A DNA stretch of 60,985 bases from an uncultured Pelagibacteraceae bacterium (GCA_902603305.1 CACKUI010000003.1:1-60985), one strand, 5' to 3'. Counted from the stretch's first letter, positions 35,298 through 44,646 are shown. A program made the numbers and translations. Notes: a model not told the origin generated them from the sequence alone.

Positions 35298-36269
35298 TTA
35301 CCTTTGATATTCAACGAATTTTTTAAGGGATTTATTAAGAAATTTATCATATCTGATACCACTTTTTGCTAATTTCTTATTATTAAGAAATGAAAGATTC
35401 ATTTTAAAGTCATACGAGGGTTCAAAAAAGAAAGGAACTGAAAGCCTTTTTTGCTTGTTCCATAATACTCTATGATTAGTTGCTTTAAACTTGCCTTTGC
35501 TTAAATATTCAAGCGCTCTTCCAGTATTTACAACTAAAGCATTTTTATCAAAGGGAACATTGTGCCATTTTTTTGTTTTACGGTTTTGTACTTGTAAACC
35601 ACCCTTTTTGTTTTGGTAAAGCACTGTGAAAATACCACTATCTACATGTGTTTCACATCCAAGAGCAACTCCATCTTGCTTAGAAATTTCAACAGGCTTT
35701 GATTGATTAGGGTAATAATTAAAACGTAATGTGCTTAAAGTTTTTAATCTTGAAAATGCTTTTTTTGATATATCAGTATCCTTATTATAGATTTTAATAA
35801 TACTTTTAAAAAGAATTTCACTTAAGTTAAATATATCTTCATAATAATCAGATAATTTAGAAATATTATTTGTGGTAAATAACTGCTTAATATTTAAATA
35901 TTCTATGTACTGATTTTTTATTCTTTTTGAATATTTCTTAGTTACTTTTAAATCCCCTAAGTCTAATCCTTCTTTACCATTTACGTCATTAGGAAAGTAA
36001 CCTCTATAAACATTTTTATTTTTTTTATTCCATTTTTTTGGAGCTAATTTAAGTTTATTTTTTATATTTAATTTGAAAAAATTTTCACCGACCTTGCAAA
36101 TTTTATTAATATTTTTTAATTTTATACCATGACCTGTAATTTGAAAAAAACCAACATCTAAACAAGCTTTCTCAATTTCTTTAACTATTTTAAGTGTAGG
36201 TTTTGTATCAAAACTTTTTTCAAGAAGGGAAGAAATATTTATTGTTGGAATATAGTTTTTTTTTATCAT
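35298..36269 (-). CDS. Isopenicillin-N-synthase-like Fe(II)/2-oxoglutarate oxygenase
   Basis: Non-heme iron oxygenase of the IPNS/GA-oxidase branch, 323 residues. It shows the N-terminal Gly-Phe-Phe-Gln-Ile-Thr-Gly-His-Gly-Ile motif of that branch, iron ligands His208, Asp210 and His266, and the 2-oxoglutarate-binding Arg-x-Ser as Arg-Leu-Ser near 275. The product cannot be named. It starts 4 bp inside the DMT gene upstream and is the last gene of the operon running from 41708; a 100-bp gap separates it from the next operon. Confidence 0.88.
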   Translation of the reverse strand: MIKKNYIPTINISSLLEKSFDTKPTLKIVKEIEKACLDVGFFQITGHGIKLKNINKICKVGENFFKLNIKNKLKLAPKKWNKKNKNVYRGYFPNDVNGKEGLDLGDLKVTKKYSKRIKNQYIEYLNIKQLFTTNNISKLSDYYEDIFNLSEILFKSIIKIYNKDTDISKKAFSRLKTLSTLRFNYYPNQSKPVEISKQDGVALGCETHVDSGIFTVLYQNKKGGLQVQNRKTKKWHNVPFDKNALVVNTGRALEYLSKGKFKATNHRVLWNKQKRLSVPFFFEPSYDFKMNLSFLNNKKLAKSGIRYDKFLNKSLKKFVEYQR

Positions 36270-37213
36270 CTATTAGGTGTATCAGATGCAATCATTTGGC
36301 CTCGAACTTTTTCTCTAAAATAAATATATACACCCGCACCAATAATTATTGCGGCTCCAAGAAAAGTTCTAGGTACTGGTATAGTTTCAAATAATATGTA
36401 ACCAGCTATCATTGCAAAAACTATATACGAATATTCAAACAGAGACACTACAGACGGGGAAGCAATACTATATGCTGTAAAAACACAAAAAAAAGATACT
36501 GATGCAACAATACCCATTACAAAAACGTAAGGCCAAGAAACAGCTGGATTTACAAACCATTCTCTAAAAATAAACTGCATTGTAGGATCAGAAAAATCAT
36601 TAAACTTTCCATCACCACTTATTAAAAATATTATAACACTCGCAATTACTGCAAAAATGTAAAGTAAAGTTAACTGAGTATAAATATTATCTTTTTCTGA
36701 TGTATATTTTGTAATTGTCATAGAGCATGCATAACAAAGTGAGCATGCAACTGGTGCCAATTTAAAAAAATTAAAGTCCTCTAAAGTTGGATTTAGCACA
36801 ATTAAAACACCTATAAAACCCACAGTTATTGCACTCCATCTTCTAATACCAATTTGTTCTTTTAAAAACACTTTAGCAAATATTGACATGAAAAAAGGAC
36901 ATGAAAAGAATAATGCACTGACCATAGCTAAAGACATAAATGTTAGTGAAATATAAAAGAAACTAAAACCAAAGAAAAAACAAATTACTCTTAATAAAGT
37001 TAAAAAAGGATAATGTGTTTTTAATGTAAATTTTTTCTTTGTTATTAAGAATATAGATATAAGCACTGTCGCTTGAACAATAGTTCTGCCAAGATACAAT
37101 TCAAACAAAGCAATTTCTTCAAATATATATTTTATAAGCGAGTCTTGGATTGAAAAAAAAGCCATCCCTATCATAATAAATAGGATGCCTTTAGTATTAT
37201 TATTTGCTTCCAT
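36266..37213 (-). CDS. DMT-superfamily (EamA) transporter 3
   Basis: Ten-segment permease of 315 residues. The first EamA repeat begins near residue 10 and includes the Ser-Ile-Gln-Asp-Ser-Leu-Ile-Lys motif, and Phe-Phe-Ser-Cys-Pro-Phe lies near residue 102. A short hydrophilic C-terminal tail follows. It lies between a GMC oxidoreductase and an IPNS-like oxygenase on the minus strand, overlapping the latter by 4 bp. Substrate unknown. Confidence 0.85.
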   Translation of the reverse strand: MEANNNTKGILFIMIGMAFFSIQDSLIKYIFEEIALFELYLGRTIVQATVLISIFLITKKKFTLKTHYPFLTLLRVICFFFGFSFFYISLTFMSLAMVSALFFSCPFFMSIFAKVFLKEQIGIRRWSAITVGFIGVLIVLNPTLEDFNFFKLAPVACSLCYACSMTITKYTSEKDNIYTQLTLLYIFAVIASVIIFLISGDGKFNDFSDPTMQFIFREWFVNPAVSWPYVFVMGIVASVSFFCVFTAYSIASPSVVSLFEYSYIVFAMIAGYILFETIPVPRTFLGAAIIIGAGVYIYFREKVRGQMIASDTPNR

Positions 37214-37216
37214 AAG

Positions 37217-38797
37217 TTAATTCAAAATGAAGTCAGCAGCTCTCTCACCTATCATTAGAGTTGGTGCATTTAGATTTCCGCTTGTAATTTCTGGCATTAC
37301 TGATGCATCTGCTACTCTAATATTCTGAAGACCATGAATTTTTAATTTTTCATCTACTACTGCCATATCATCTATACCCATCTTTAAAGTACATGATGGA
37401 TGATATGCTGTTTCTGCTTTTGATCTTACATATTCTTCAATTTCCTCATCTGAATTTGCATTATCACCTGGCCCAATTTCTTTACCAGCAAAAGGTTTCA
37501 TAGAGTTCTGACATAAAATTTTTCTTGCTACTCGAACACATTTTATTGTTTCTTTAAGATCATAATCATCCTCTAAATAATTAAATTGTATTTTTGGATA
37601 ATCGTAAGGGTTTGAACTTTTCAAAGTAATTTCCCCTCTACTTTTAGGTTGGTTTAAACTTGCATGTAATTGGTATCCGTGTCTATCAGGATCTACTAAA
37701 CCATGGTCTATTACAAATGCTGGGAAAAAATGAAATTGTATATTTGGATATTTTTTATCTGGAGATGATTTACAGAATCCACCAGCTTCTAAAAACGAGG
37801 TAGAGCAGGGTCCACTTTTGTTTAAGAACCACTGGATACCCACCTTTACCATATTAAATTTATTTACATATGAATATAATGTATCTGGAGTTTTACATTC
37901 TTGTTGAATATAGGTTTCTAAATGATCTTGTAAATTTTTTCCAACTCCTTTTGAATCAAGAACAACCTCAATTCCTTTTTCTTTAAGATGATTGCTTGGA
38001 CCAACACCTGATAACATTAATAATTGTGGAGAATTAATTGATCCACCACTTAAAATAATTTCTTTATTTGCGTAAATAGTCCTCGTTTCATTTTTTATTT
38101 TAACTTGAATTCCAATAGCTTTTTTGCCATCAAAAATAATCTTTTCTACAAATGACTCAGTAAATACTTTTAAATTTTCTCTGCTTTTAGCTGGTTTTAA
38201 ATAGTATTTTGAAGCACTTGCTCTCTCTCCTTTATGAATAGTAACATCGTACATTCCAAAGCCTTCTTGGTCTTCTCCATTCATATCACTATTTATTTTA
38301 TGTCCTGCCTCTTTCGCCGAGTCCAAAAAAGCTTTAAAAAGCGGATTTTTGTTATTTGATTGATTTACAGGCAATATACCTTTTCCACCTCTATAATTAT
38401 TTTCTCCACCTGACCATGTCTCAATTTTTTTAAAAAAAGGCAAAACATTTTCGTAAGACCAATTTTTTAACCCAAATGATGCCCATCTCTCATAATCATT
38501 TTTATTTCCTCTGACATAAACCATTCCATTATGCGCGGAACAACCACCAATCATCTTTCCCCTAGGACAAAATAATTTTCTATTGTTTAAGTGTGGCTCC
38601 GGTTCAGAATAATATTTATAATTATATTTTGGGTCATGCATTGCATAAAGTATTGCAAGGGGCATGTTTACTTTCCATATATCACTATCTTTACCAGCTT
38701 CAAAAATTGCAACCTTATTTTTACTTTGTTCAGTTAGTCTATTAGCGAGAACGCATCCTGCTGTACCTGCTCCAATTATTAAATAATCAAATTTCAA
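37217..38797 (-). CDS. GMC-family FAD oxidoreductase (choline/alcohol dehydrogenase-like)
   Basis: Oxidises an alcohol to an aldehyde with FAD; 526 residues. The FAD motif Gly-Ala-Gly-Thr-Ala-Gly is at residues 8-13, the second GMC signature region contains Gly-Gly-Cys-Ser-Ala-His-Asn-Gly-Met-Val-Tyr, and the catalytic His lies in Tyr-His-Pro-Ser-Cys-Thr-Leu-Lys-Met-Gly near 468. The layout resembles BetA choline dehydrogenase, and betaine genes are close by, but GMC enzymes vary widely in substrate and no betaine aldehyde dehydrogenase is adjacent. It starts 5 bp after the TauD-like gene. Confidence 0.88.
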   Translation of the reverse strand: MKFDYLIIGAGTAGCVLANRLTEQSKNKVAIFEAGKDSDIWKVNMPLAILYAMHDPKYNYKYYSEPEPHLNNRKLFCPRGKMIGGCSAHNGMVYVRGNKNDYERWASFGLKNWSYENVLPFFKKIETWSGGENNYRGGKGILPVNQSNNKNPLFKAFLDSAKEAGHKINSDMNGEDQEGFGMYDVTIHKGERASASKYYLKPAKSRENLKVFTESFVEKIIFDGKKAIGIQVKIKNETRTIYANKEIILSGGSINSPQLLMLSGVGPSNHLKEKGIEVVLDSKGVGKNLQDHLETYIQQECKTPDTLYSYVNKFNMVKVGIQWFLNKSGPCSTSFLEAGGFCKSSPDKKYPNIQFHFFPAFVIDHGLVDPDRHGYQLHASLNQPKSRGEITLKSSNPYDYPKIQFNYLEDDYDLKETIKCVRVARKILCQNSMKPFAGKEIGPGDNANSDEEIEEYVRSKAETAYHPSCTLKMGIDDMAVVDEKLKIHGLQNIRVADASVMPEITSGNLNAPTLMIGERAADFILN

Positions 38798-38802
38798 GGT
38801 AT

Positions 38803-39636
38803 TTATTGTGGGTGGTCACCTTCAATAGCAATTCTATCCATTACTCTTTCATATCCTAATCCTCTTCCTGGATAAAAATCTGCAATTGCAAAGTGAATAA
38901 CACTTCTATTATCCCATATACAGACTGTATTTTCAGTCCAGCTAAATCTACAGGTTAATTCAAGTCGTGCTTGGTGTTCAAATATTTTTTTTAAAATTTC
39001 ATCACTTTCTTCTTGTTCAAGTCCAATTATTTTTTTTGTGTATGTCCAATTGACAAAGAGAATTTTTTTTCCAGTCTCAGGATGTGTTCTTACTATTGGA
39101 TGTTCATTAGAATATTCATCAAAATTTCTTTTTTCATTTCCCTCCATTTTTTTATATTTTTCAATAAAAAATTCTGCGCCAAGAGAACTATGGATTGCTT
39201 TTTTATCTTTTATCTTTTCTTTTATATCTTCATCTAATGTTTCCCATGCAAGCTCCATGTTTGCAAAGCATGTATCACCACCAACAGGAGGAATTTTAAT
39301 TGATTTTAATATTACTGCTTTCGTTGGTTTTTCATTGTAACTAACATCACTATGCCAATTCTCACCCCATTGGTTTTTTTCATCTTCTGCTTTAATTATT
39401 CTTACTATTTCGGGATGTTTACTTAATCCTTTTACATATGCATGTGTTTCTAATGGTCCAAATTTTTCAGCTAAGGCTATATGTTGTTCAGCATTAATTT
39501 TTTGGTCTCTAAAGAAAATAACTTTGTGTTCTAATAATAAATTATTAATTTCCTTGATGTTTTGATCAGAGGTATCTTTAAGATCTATCCCTGTTATTTC
39601 TGCACCTAGTGCTCCTGACAAAAGTTTAATTTCCAT
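38803..39636 (-). CDS. TauD/TfdA-family Fe(II)/2-oxoglutarate dioxygenase
   Basis: Dioxygenase of 277 residues. Iron ligands are His95 and Asp97 in Trp-His-Ser-Asp, and a distal His in Asp-Asn-Arg-Ser-Val-Ile-His near residue 252; the C-terminal Gly-Tyr-Glu-Arg-Val-Met-Asp-Arg region supplies the 2-oxoglutarate arginine. Family members act on taurine, aryloxy acids, sulfate esters and others. It sits between a thioesterase of carnitine type and a GMC oxidoreductase, 3 and 5 bp away, so a methylated amine or carboxylate is a reasonable but unproven substrate. Confidence 0.88.
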   Translation of the reverse strand: MEIKLLSGALGAEITGIDLKDTSDQNIKEINNLLLEHKVIFFRDQKINAEQHIALAEKFGPLETHAYVKGLSKHPEIVRIIKAEDEKNQWGENWHSDVSYNEKPTKAVILKSIKIPPVGGDTCFANMELAWETLDEDIKEKIKDKKAIHSSLGAEFFIEKYKKMEGNEKRNFDEYSNEHPIVRTHPETGKKILFVNWTYTKKIIGLEQEESDEILKKIFEHQARLELTCRFSWTENTVCIWDNRSVIHFAIADFYPGRGLGYERVMDRIAIEGDHPQ

Positions 39637-39639
39637 AAC

Positions 39640-40107
39640 TTATTTTTTTAGCTTACCAGAAAACACTAAATTTTCTGAGTTAAAAGAAACCTTATTTTTA
39701 TTTATAAAGTCATCCATTATTTGGATTTTATCTTGTTCAAATTCCGTGACCTTTCTTTTATCCAGATCAATATAAAGCGACAGGCTTTCAATAGTTGCAG
39801 CAAGCTTTTTTGACTTCTTTTCATACATTTCGCATTTTAAATGTAATCTTTTTTTATCATGATCAAAGAAGGTGCAATAAACATCTACTTCATCATTTTC
39901 TTTCACTTCATTGTCATAGGTAGTTCTCGTATCTACAACCATAGTACTTCTTTTATTAATTTGTGCATTTGAACCACCCATGTGAAACTTATTAAGCATT
40001 GTTTCCCATGCTTGATCAAAAATTAGAACATAGTATGCCATATTCATATGTTCATTATAGTCTGTCCATTCCTTAATAACTTTTCTAGTGGCAAGATGAA
40101 ATGACAT
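39640..40107 (-). CDS. Hotdog-fold thioesterase, probable betainyl-CoA thioesterase
   Basis: Single hotdog-domain thioesterase of 155 residues. The N-terminal Glu-Trp-Thr-Asp-Tyr-Asn-Glu-His-Met-Asn-Met-Ala-Tyr-Tyr segment resembles the thioesterase domain fused to the C-terminus of some L-carnitine dehydrogenases. In that pathway it releases glycine betaine from betainyl-CoA. Here it is free-standing while the dehydrogenase at 42625 ends at 314 residues without such a domain, consistent with a split form. It lies in the divergent operon opposite the BKACE and dehydrogenase genes. Confidence 0.8.
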   Translation of the reverse strand: MSFHLATRKVIKEWTDYNEHMNMAYYVLIFDQAWETMLNKFHMGGSNAQINKRSTMVVDTRTTYDNEVKENDEVDVYCTFFDHDKKRLHLKCEMYEKKSKKLAATIESLSLYIDLDKRKVTEFEQDKIQIMDDFINKNKVSFNSENLVFSGKLKK

Positions 40108-40115
40108 AATTTAAT

Positions 40116-40976
40116 TTAAACTTTATTTATTTTATCTGCTATCAATATTTTCCTTTTCATTTCTCGAAGGACAGGCTTTTCTATAAGTTTACCGTCTATG
40201 ACTACTAGACCTGTATTTGAATTATTAAATTCTTCTAAAATTTTTTTAGCCTTGATAATTTCATCTTGAGGTGGTGTAAATACTTCATTTAAAATTTTAA
40301 TTTGTTTTGGATGAATGGAACCTTTTCCAGTAAAGCCTAAGTTTCTTACTTGTTCAGCCTCTTTCCTCATTCCTTCCATATTCTCTAAGTCTAAATAAGG
40401 TACATCAATTACATCTACACCAACACTTGCACCTGCATGAACTAATTTAGATCTTGCATGGACAAGATTTTCCCATTTATTTTCAACTCTAAGCTCAGCT
40501 GCCATATCAACTCCACCAAAATATAAAGCAACTATTCTTTTACTGGCATGAGCAATATTATAAATATTTTCTAAAGCCTCATTTGTTTCCATTATTACAT
40601 GAAGATCTGTATCTAAATTACAGTCTGTTAAAAGATCATCTATAAATGTTATTTCATCTGGAGTCTTAACCTTCGGTAACATGATAGCCTTTAGATTTAT
40701 TTTGCTAGATATGAAAGCTTCTAAATCTAAAATACCAAACTTTGTTCTTTGATTATTTAATCTGACAACTAACTCTACATCATTTTTTACTTCGAGAGTT
40801 TTTAGAGCATCTATAGTATTTTTTCTAGCTTCTGCTTTATCATTTATTGCTATCCCATCTTCTAATTCAATACAAACCATGTCTGCACCTGATGCAATTG
40901 CTTTAGGAAACATTTCAGGATGAAGTCCAGGTGTAAAAATAAAACTTCGTCTTACTTTTAATTTGTCCAAGTCCAT
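40116..40976 (-). CDS. HpcH/HpaI aldolase / CitE-like CoA-ester lyase
   Basis: Mg-dependent lyase of 286 residues, CitE-like. It has the opening Arg-Arg-Ser-Phe-Ile-Phe-Thr-Pro-Gly, the metal-binding Glu-Leu-Glu-Asp near residue 36, Val-Arg-Leu-Asn near 68 and the closing Gly-Ser-Ile-His-Pro-Lys-Gln-Ile motif. Relatives cleave malyl-CoA, citramalyl-CoA, citryl groups and similar. Substrate not determinable. The start abuts the class II aldolase stop, so the pair is probably co-translated. Confidence 0.87.
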   Translation of the reverse strand: MDLDKLKVRRSFIFTPGLHPEMFPKAIASGADMVCIELEDGIAINDKAEARKNTIDALKTLEVKNDVELVVRLNNQRTKFGILDLEAFISSKINLKAIMLPKVKTPDEITFIDDLLTDCNLDTDLHVIMETNEALENIYNIAHASKRIVALYFGGVDMAAELRVENKWENLVHARSKLVHAGASVGVDVIDVPYLDLENMEGMRKEAEQVRNLGFTGKGSIHPKQIKILNEVFTPPQDEIIKAKKILEEFNNSNTGLVVIDGKLIEKPVLREMKRKILIADKINKV

Positions 40977-41708
40977 TTAATTTTTATAATCAGGTTCTTC
41001 TTTATCTAAAATTAATCTTATTTGAGATAGGAATAGATTTGCAAAATCAGTTGGAAAGTTTGCATGTTCTTCTGCTGTTTTCTCTGCAACTTCATGGCTG
41101 ACCACATTAAGTTCTTGGTTTGTTGAAAGAGCTGTAAGATATGTTTGTGCCGCTCTTTCAAAATAATAAAGGGAATTAAAACCTTCAGCCACAGTTTCTC
41201 CTGTTGTTAAAATTCCATGATTTGCAAGTAACATGTGCTGTTTGTTTCCAAGAGAATTCGCCATTTTAATGGATTCGTCTTCTAGTCCTAAACCTCCAAA
41301 TTCATTGTATGTAGATACTCTATTATAAAACATCATCGTATTTTGATCGATTGGTTTCAAGACTGGGTCTTTTAGCGTAGAAAGAGCAGTTGCATATTTA
41401 GAATGGACATGAAAAATACATCTTGCGTGTGGGGCTTTTTCATGAATTGCACCATGGATATACAAAGCTGTCGGATCAATAACGTCTGGCTTATTCTTTA
41501 ACTCGTCTTTATTTTCTTTAGTAACTAAGATCAAATCACTAGCCTTCATTCTACTAAAATGAATACCTGCTTTATTGCAGTAAAAATCAGATGTACCAGG
41601 TATGCATGCACTAAAATGGTTTGCAACTCCCTCATGCATATTAAGTCTAGCCGTCCATCTAAAAGTTGCAGCTAAATCCTTCTGTAATTCTGATATTTCC
41701 ATTTGCAT
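40977..41708 (-). CDS. Class II aldolase/adducin-family protein
   Basis: Zinc-dependent aldolase or decarboxylase fold, 243 residues. The metal ligands are visible as His-x-His in Phe-His-Val-His-Ser near residue 104 and a third His in Ala-Asn-His-Gly-Ile near 163. Family members include fuculose-phosphate aldolase and many uncharacterised proteins in carboxylate catabolism. It is the first gene of the minus-strand operon and is divergent from BKACE, with 29 bp between the starts. Confidence 0.87.
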   Translation of the reverse strand: MQMEISELQKDLAATFRWTARLNMHEGVANHFSACIPGTSDFYCNKAGIHFSRMKASDLILVTKENKDELKNKPDVIDPTALYIHGAIHEKAPHARCIFHVHSKYATALSTLKDPVLKPIDQNTMMFYNRVSTYNEFGGLGLEDESIKMANSLGNKQHMLLANHGILTTGETVAEGFNSLYYFERAAQTYLTALSTNQELNVVSHEVAEKTAEEHANFPTDFANLFLSQIRLILDKEEPDYKN

Positions 41709-41737
41709 GATTTTAAAATATAGTTGAAAAATAATTT

Positions 41738-42625
41738 ATGAACAACAACGTTTTTGTATCATGTGCTGTAACAGGGTCAGGCGATACTGCAAGCAAACAC
41801 CCTGACTTACCGAAAACTCCAGAACAAATAGCTAAATCAGCAATAGAGGCAGCAAAAGCGGGAGCAGCAATTGCACATATTCATGTTAGAGAAGAAGATG
41901 GAACACCAAGTAGAAGGTTAGAATTATATAAAGAAGTAGTTGATAGAATTAGATCAAGTGAAACCGATGTAATTTTAAATTTAACTACTGGGATGGGTGG
42001 AGATTTGGACATAGGACAAGGAAAAAACCCACTAGATTTTGGCCCTATGACCGACATGGCAAATGTTATGGAAAGAATAGCTAATGCAGAACAATTTTTA
42101 CCAGAAATTTGCACATTAGATGCTGGAACATTAAACTTTGGTGATGGTTCAGTCATTACAGTTAATACTCCTAATGATTTAAGAAAAGCTGCAAAAAAAT
42201 TACAGGAAATTAAAGTTAAACCAGAGATAGAGGCATTTGATTTAGGAAATATGTGGTTTGGCTCTCAATTATACAAAGAAGGTTTGTTAGATGATCCTCC
42301 AATGTTTCAAATGTGTTTAGGTATTCCTTGGGGAGCTCCAGCTACTCCGTTAGCAATGCAAGCAATGAAAGATATAATGCCAGAACAAGGAGTATGGTCA
42401 GGCTTTGCAATATCAAAAAATGAAATGCCTTTTGTAGCACAAACAGTTGTTATGGGTGGAAACCCAAGAGTTGGTTTAGAAGATAATTTGTATATATCAA
42501 AAGGTAAACTTGCAACCAATGCTCAGTTAGTTGAAAAAGCGATCAGAATTGTAACAGATCTTGGTGCATCAATAATGACTGCAGAAGAAACAAGGAAAAA
42601 ATTAAAGCTTGTTAAACACAAGTAA
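41738..42625 (+). CDS. BKACE (DUF849) 3-keto acid cleavage enzyme, probable dehydrocarnitine cleavage enzyme
   Basis: Zinc enzyme that cleaves a beta-keto acid with acetyl-CoA to acetoacetate and a new acyl-CoA. The 295-residue protein has Ala-His-Ile-His-Val-Arg (zinc His pair) near residue 46, Asn-Leu-Thr-Thr-Gly-Met-Gly-Gly and the C-terminal Asn-Leu-Tyr-Ile-Ser-Lys-Gly then Asn-Ala-Gln-Leu-Val. Its stop overlaps the start of an L-carnitine-dehydrogenase-like gene by 1 bp. This is the known pairing for carnitine breakdown: 3-dehydrocarnitine to betainyl-CoA plus acetoacetate. Specificity is inferred from that neighbour. Confidence 0.88.
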   Translation: MNNNVFVSCAVTGSGDTASKHPDLPKTPEQIAKSAIEAAKAGAAIAHIHVREEDGTPSRRLELYKEVVDRIRSSETDVILNLTTGMGGDLDIGQGKNPLDFGPMTDMANVMERIANAEQFLPEICTLDAGTLNFGDGSVITVNTPNDLRKAAKKLQEIKVKPEIEAFDLGNMWFGSQLYKEGLLDDPPMFQMCLGIPWGAPATPLAMQAMKDIMPEQGVWSGFAISKNEMPFVAQTVVMGGNPRVGLEDNLYISKGKLATNAQLVEKAIRIVTDLGASIMTAEETRKKLKLVKHK

Positions 42626-43569
42626 TGTCCAAAATTAAAAAAGTTGCAGTAATTGGCACAGGAGTAATTGGATTAGGGTGGACAATAAGACTCTTGGCTC
42701 ACAACGTAAAAGTTTTAGCATACGATAAAAATTTAATTCAAAGGCATAGCTTAATCCAAGAAATAAAAAGAGCCCTACCTTTTGTAAAAAAACTATTTAA
42801 TAAAAAAAAAATAAATTTAAATAATTTAAAGTTTTTTTCTTCTTTAGAGAGTACCGTTAAAGATGCAGATCTAATCCAAGAATGTGCTCCTGAAAACTAT
42901 AAACTTAAAACTCAATTAATAAGTCAAATTTCAAATTATTGTAAACCTGAGGTTCTGATATCATCAAGCTCATCTGGATTACTTCCCTCAAGAATTTTTT
43001 CAAAATGTAAAAATAATAAAAGAGGTATCATTGCCCATCCATTCAATCCTGTTTATTTACTACCTTTAGTTGAAATAGTTCCAGGAAAAAAAACAAGTTC
43101 TAAATCATTAAATGCAGCAAATAAATTTTATAAATCGATCTCAATGAACCCAATTACCCTTAAAAAGGAGCTGCCAGGATATCTATCTGATAGAATGCAA
43201 GAAGCTTTATGGAGAGAAGCGCTTCATATTATAAATGAAGGTTATGCCTCAACAGAGGATTTAGATAGAGCTATTGAGGACGGTCCAGGCTTAAGATACT
43301 CATTAATGGGAACATTTTTAACTTTTCATTTAGCAGGAGGAAAAGCCGGAATGAAACATATGCTTGAACAATTTGGGCCCGCATTAAAACTCCCATGGAC
43401 TAAGCTTAAAGCACCAAAATTATCAAAAAAACTCTCAGAAAGATTGATTTCTGGTACAAAAAAGCAAGCAAAAGGAAAGTCAATCAATCAATTATCAAAT
43501 ATAAGAGATGAATACTTAGTCAACTTACAAAACCTTAGAAAAAAATATGAAAATAAAATTAGAAAATAG
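42625..43569 (+). CDS. cdhA: L-carnitine 3-dehydrogenase (3-hydroxyacyl-CoA dehydrogenase family)
   Basis: Oxidises L-carnitine to 3-dehydrocarnitine with NAD+. The 314-residue protein has Val-Ile-Gly-Thr-Gly-Val-Ile-Gly at 10-17 for NAD, catalytic His in Ile-Ala-His-Pro-Phe-Asn-Pro and the Glu-Ile-Val-Pro-Gly that follows. The C-terminal Gly-Pro-Gly-Leu-Arg-Tyr-Ser-Leu-Met-Gly and Gly-Gly-Lys-Ala-Gly-Met regions are carnitine-dehydrogenase-like. It lacks the fused thioesterase domain found in some relatives. Coupled to BKACE by TAATG overlap. Confidence 0.88.
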   Translation: MSKIKKVAVIGTGVIGLGWTIRLLAHNVKVLAYDKNLIQRHSLIQEIKRALPFVKKLFNKKKINLNNLKFFSSLESTVKDADLIQECAPENYKLKTQLISQISNYCKPEVLISSSSSGLLPSRIFSKCKNNKRGIIAHPFNPVYLLPLVEIVPGKKTSSKSLNAANKFYKSISMNPITLKKELPGYLSDRMQEALWREALHIINEGYASTEDLDRAIEDGPGLRYSLMGTFLTFHLAGGKAGMKHMLEQFGPALKLPWTKLKAPKLSKKLSERLISGTKKQAKGKSINQLSNIRDEYLVNLQNLRKKYENKIRK

Positions 43570-43605
43570 ATATCTAAAAAAAACTTAAAATGGTAATTTA
43601 GTTGT

Positions 43606-44640
43606 ATGGATTTTAATCATTTTTTAACAAGTTACATGCCAGATACAAGTATTGGTTCAAGGCAGCATTTTAAAAATATGCTTGAAGAATGCGTAACTGC
43701 TGAAAAACTTGGTTATGCAACGGTATCAATACCAGAGCATCATTTAATTAACTTACTAATGATGCCGTCACCATTGCAGATGGCTGTAAAGATTGCATCA
43801 GTTACAAAAAATATTAAAATAACAACAGGGATAGTTGTTTTGCCTCTACACGACATGAGAACATATGCTGGTGAAGTAGCTACTGCTGATATATTAACTG
43901 ATGGAAGATTAATCTTAGGTGTAGGAAGAGGAGCATTTCCATGGGAAATGAAGAGACTAGGCACACCAATAGAACAATCAAAAGAAAAATTTGTAGAGTC
44001 TTTAGAGGTTCTACAATTATTATTAAAAAACAAAGAAGTTTCGTATAAGGGCAAACACTATGACTTCGAACCATTAACTATAATGCCTCGACCCATAAGT
44101 AATCCAATACCAATGATGGTTGCCGCAATGAATTTAGAAAGTATAAAAGATGCGGCTTCAAGAGGATTTCATGTTCAATCAACAGTATTATCAGGTACAA
44201 AAGATCTTTTATTGAGTAGAGTTAATGCATTTAAAGAAGGTTGTATTCAACTAGGTGAAAAAGGTAAGTTACTCAAACTTTCAATGCAACGAATGGCTTA
44301 CTTAGCAAAAGATGAAAATGAAGCTAGAGAGAAAACAAAACTTGCTTACGAATATTACAAAAGATTTGACAATATGTTTACAGGACCAGGAAAAGTAAAA
44401 GAAGGGAATATAGAAGCTTTGCCAAGAAAACAAACTTTAGAAGAATTAAAAGAAAATCTTTTAATTTGCCCTTTAAACGAAATGATCGATAAACTTAGCG
44501 TTTATGCTGAAGCAGGAGTTGATGAGGTAATTCTTAGTTCAAGTTTTGGACAATCTCAAGAAGACCTAATAGAGTCAATGTATAGAATTGGTGAAAACGT
44601 AATCCCATATTTCAAAAAATCTAATATACAAGTAGCTTAG
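43606..44640 (+). CDS. LLM-class flavin-dependent monooxygenase B
   Basis: Luciferase-like FMN monooxygenase of 344 residues. Family features are Ser-Ile-Pro-Glu-His-His near residue 45, Thr-Gly-Ile-Val-Val-Leu-Pro-Leu-His near 80 and Asp-Gly-Arg-Leu-Ile-Leu-Gly-Val-Gly-Arg-Gly near 105. It follows the carnitine genes after a 36-bp gap and precedes an alpha/beta hydrolase by 6 bp. It is shorter than, and clearly distinct from, LLM A at 34028. Substrate unknown; no flavin reductase is nearby. Confidence 0.87.
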   Translation: MDFNHFLTSYMPDTSIGSRQHFKNMLEECVTAEKLGYATVSIPEHHLINLLMMPSPLQMAVKIASVTKNIKITTGIVVLPLHDMRTYAGEVATADILTDGRLILGVGRGAFPWEMKRLGTPIEQSKEKFVESLEVLQLLLKNKEVSYKGKHYDFEPLTIMPRPISNPIPMMVAAMNLESIKDAASRGFHVQSTVLSGTKDLLLSRVNAFKEGCIQLGEKGKLLKLSMQRMAYLAKDENEAREKTKLAYEYYKRFDNMFTGPGKVKEGNIEALPRKQTLEELKENLLICPLNEMIDKLSVYAEAGVDEVILSSSFGQSQEDLIESMYRIGENVIPYFKKSNIQVA

Positions 44641-44646
44641 ATATCT

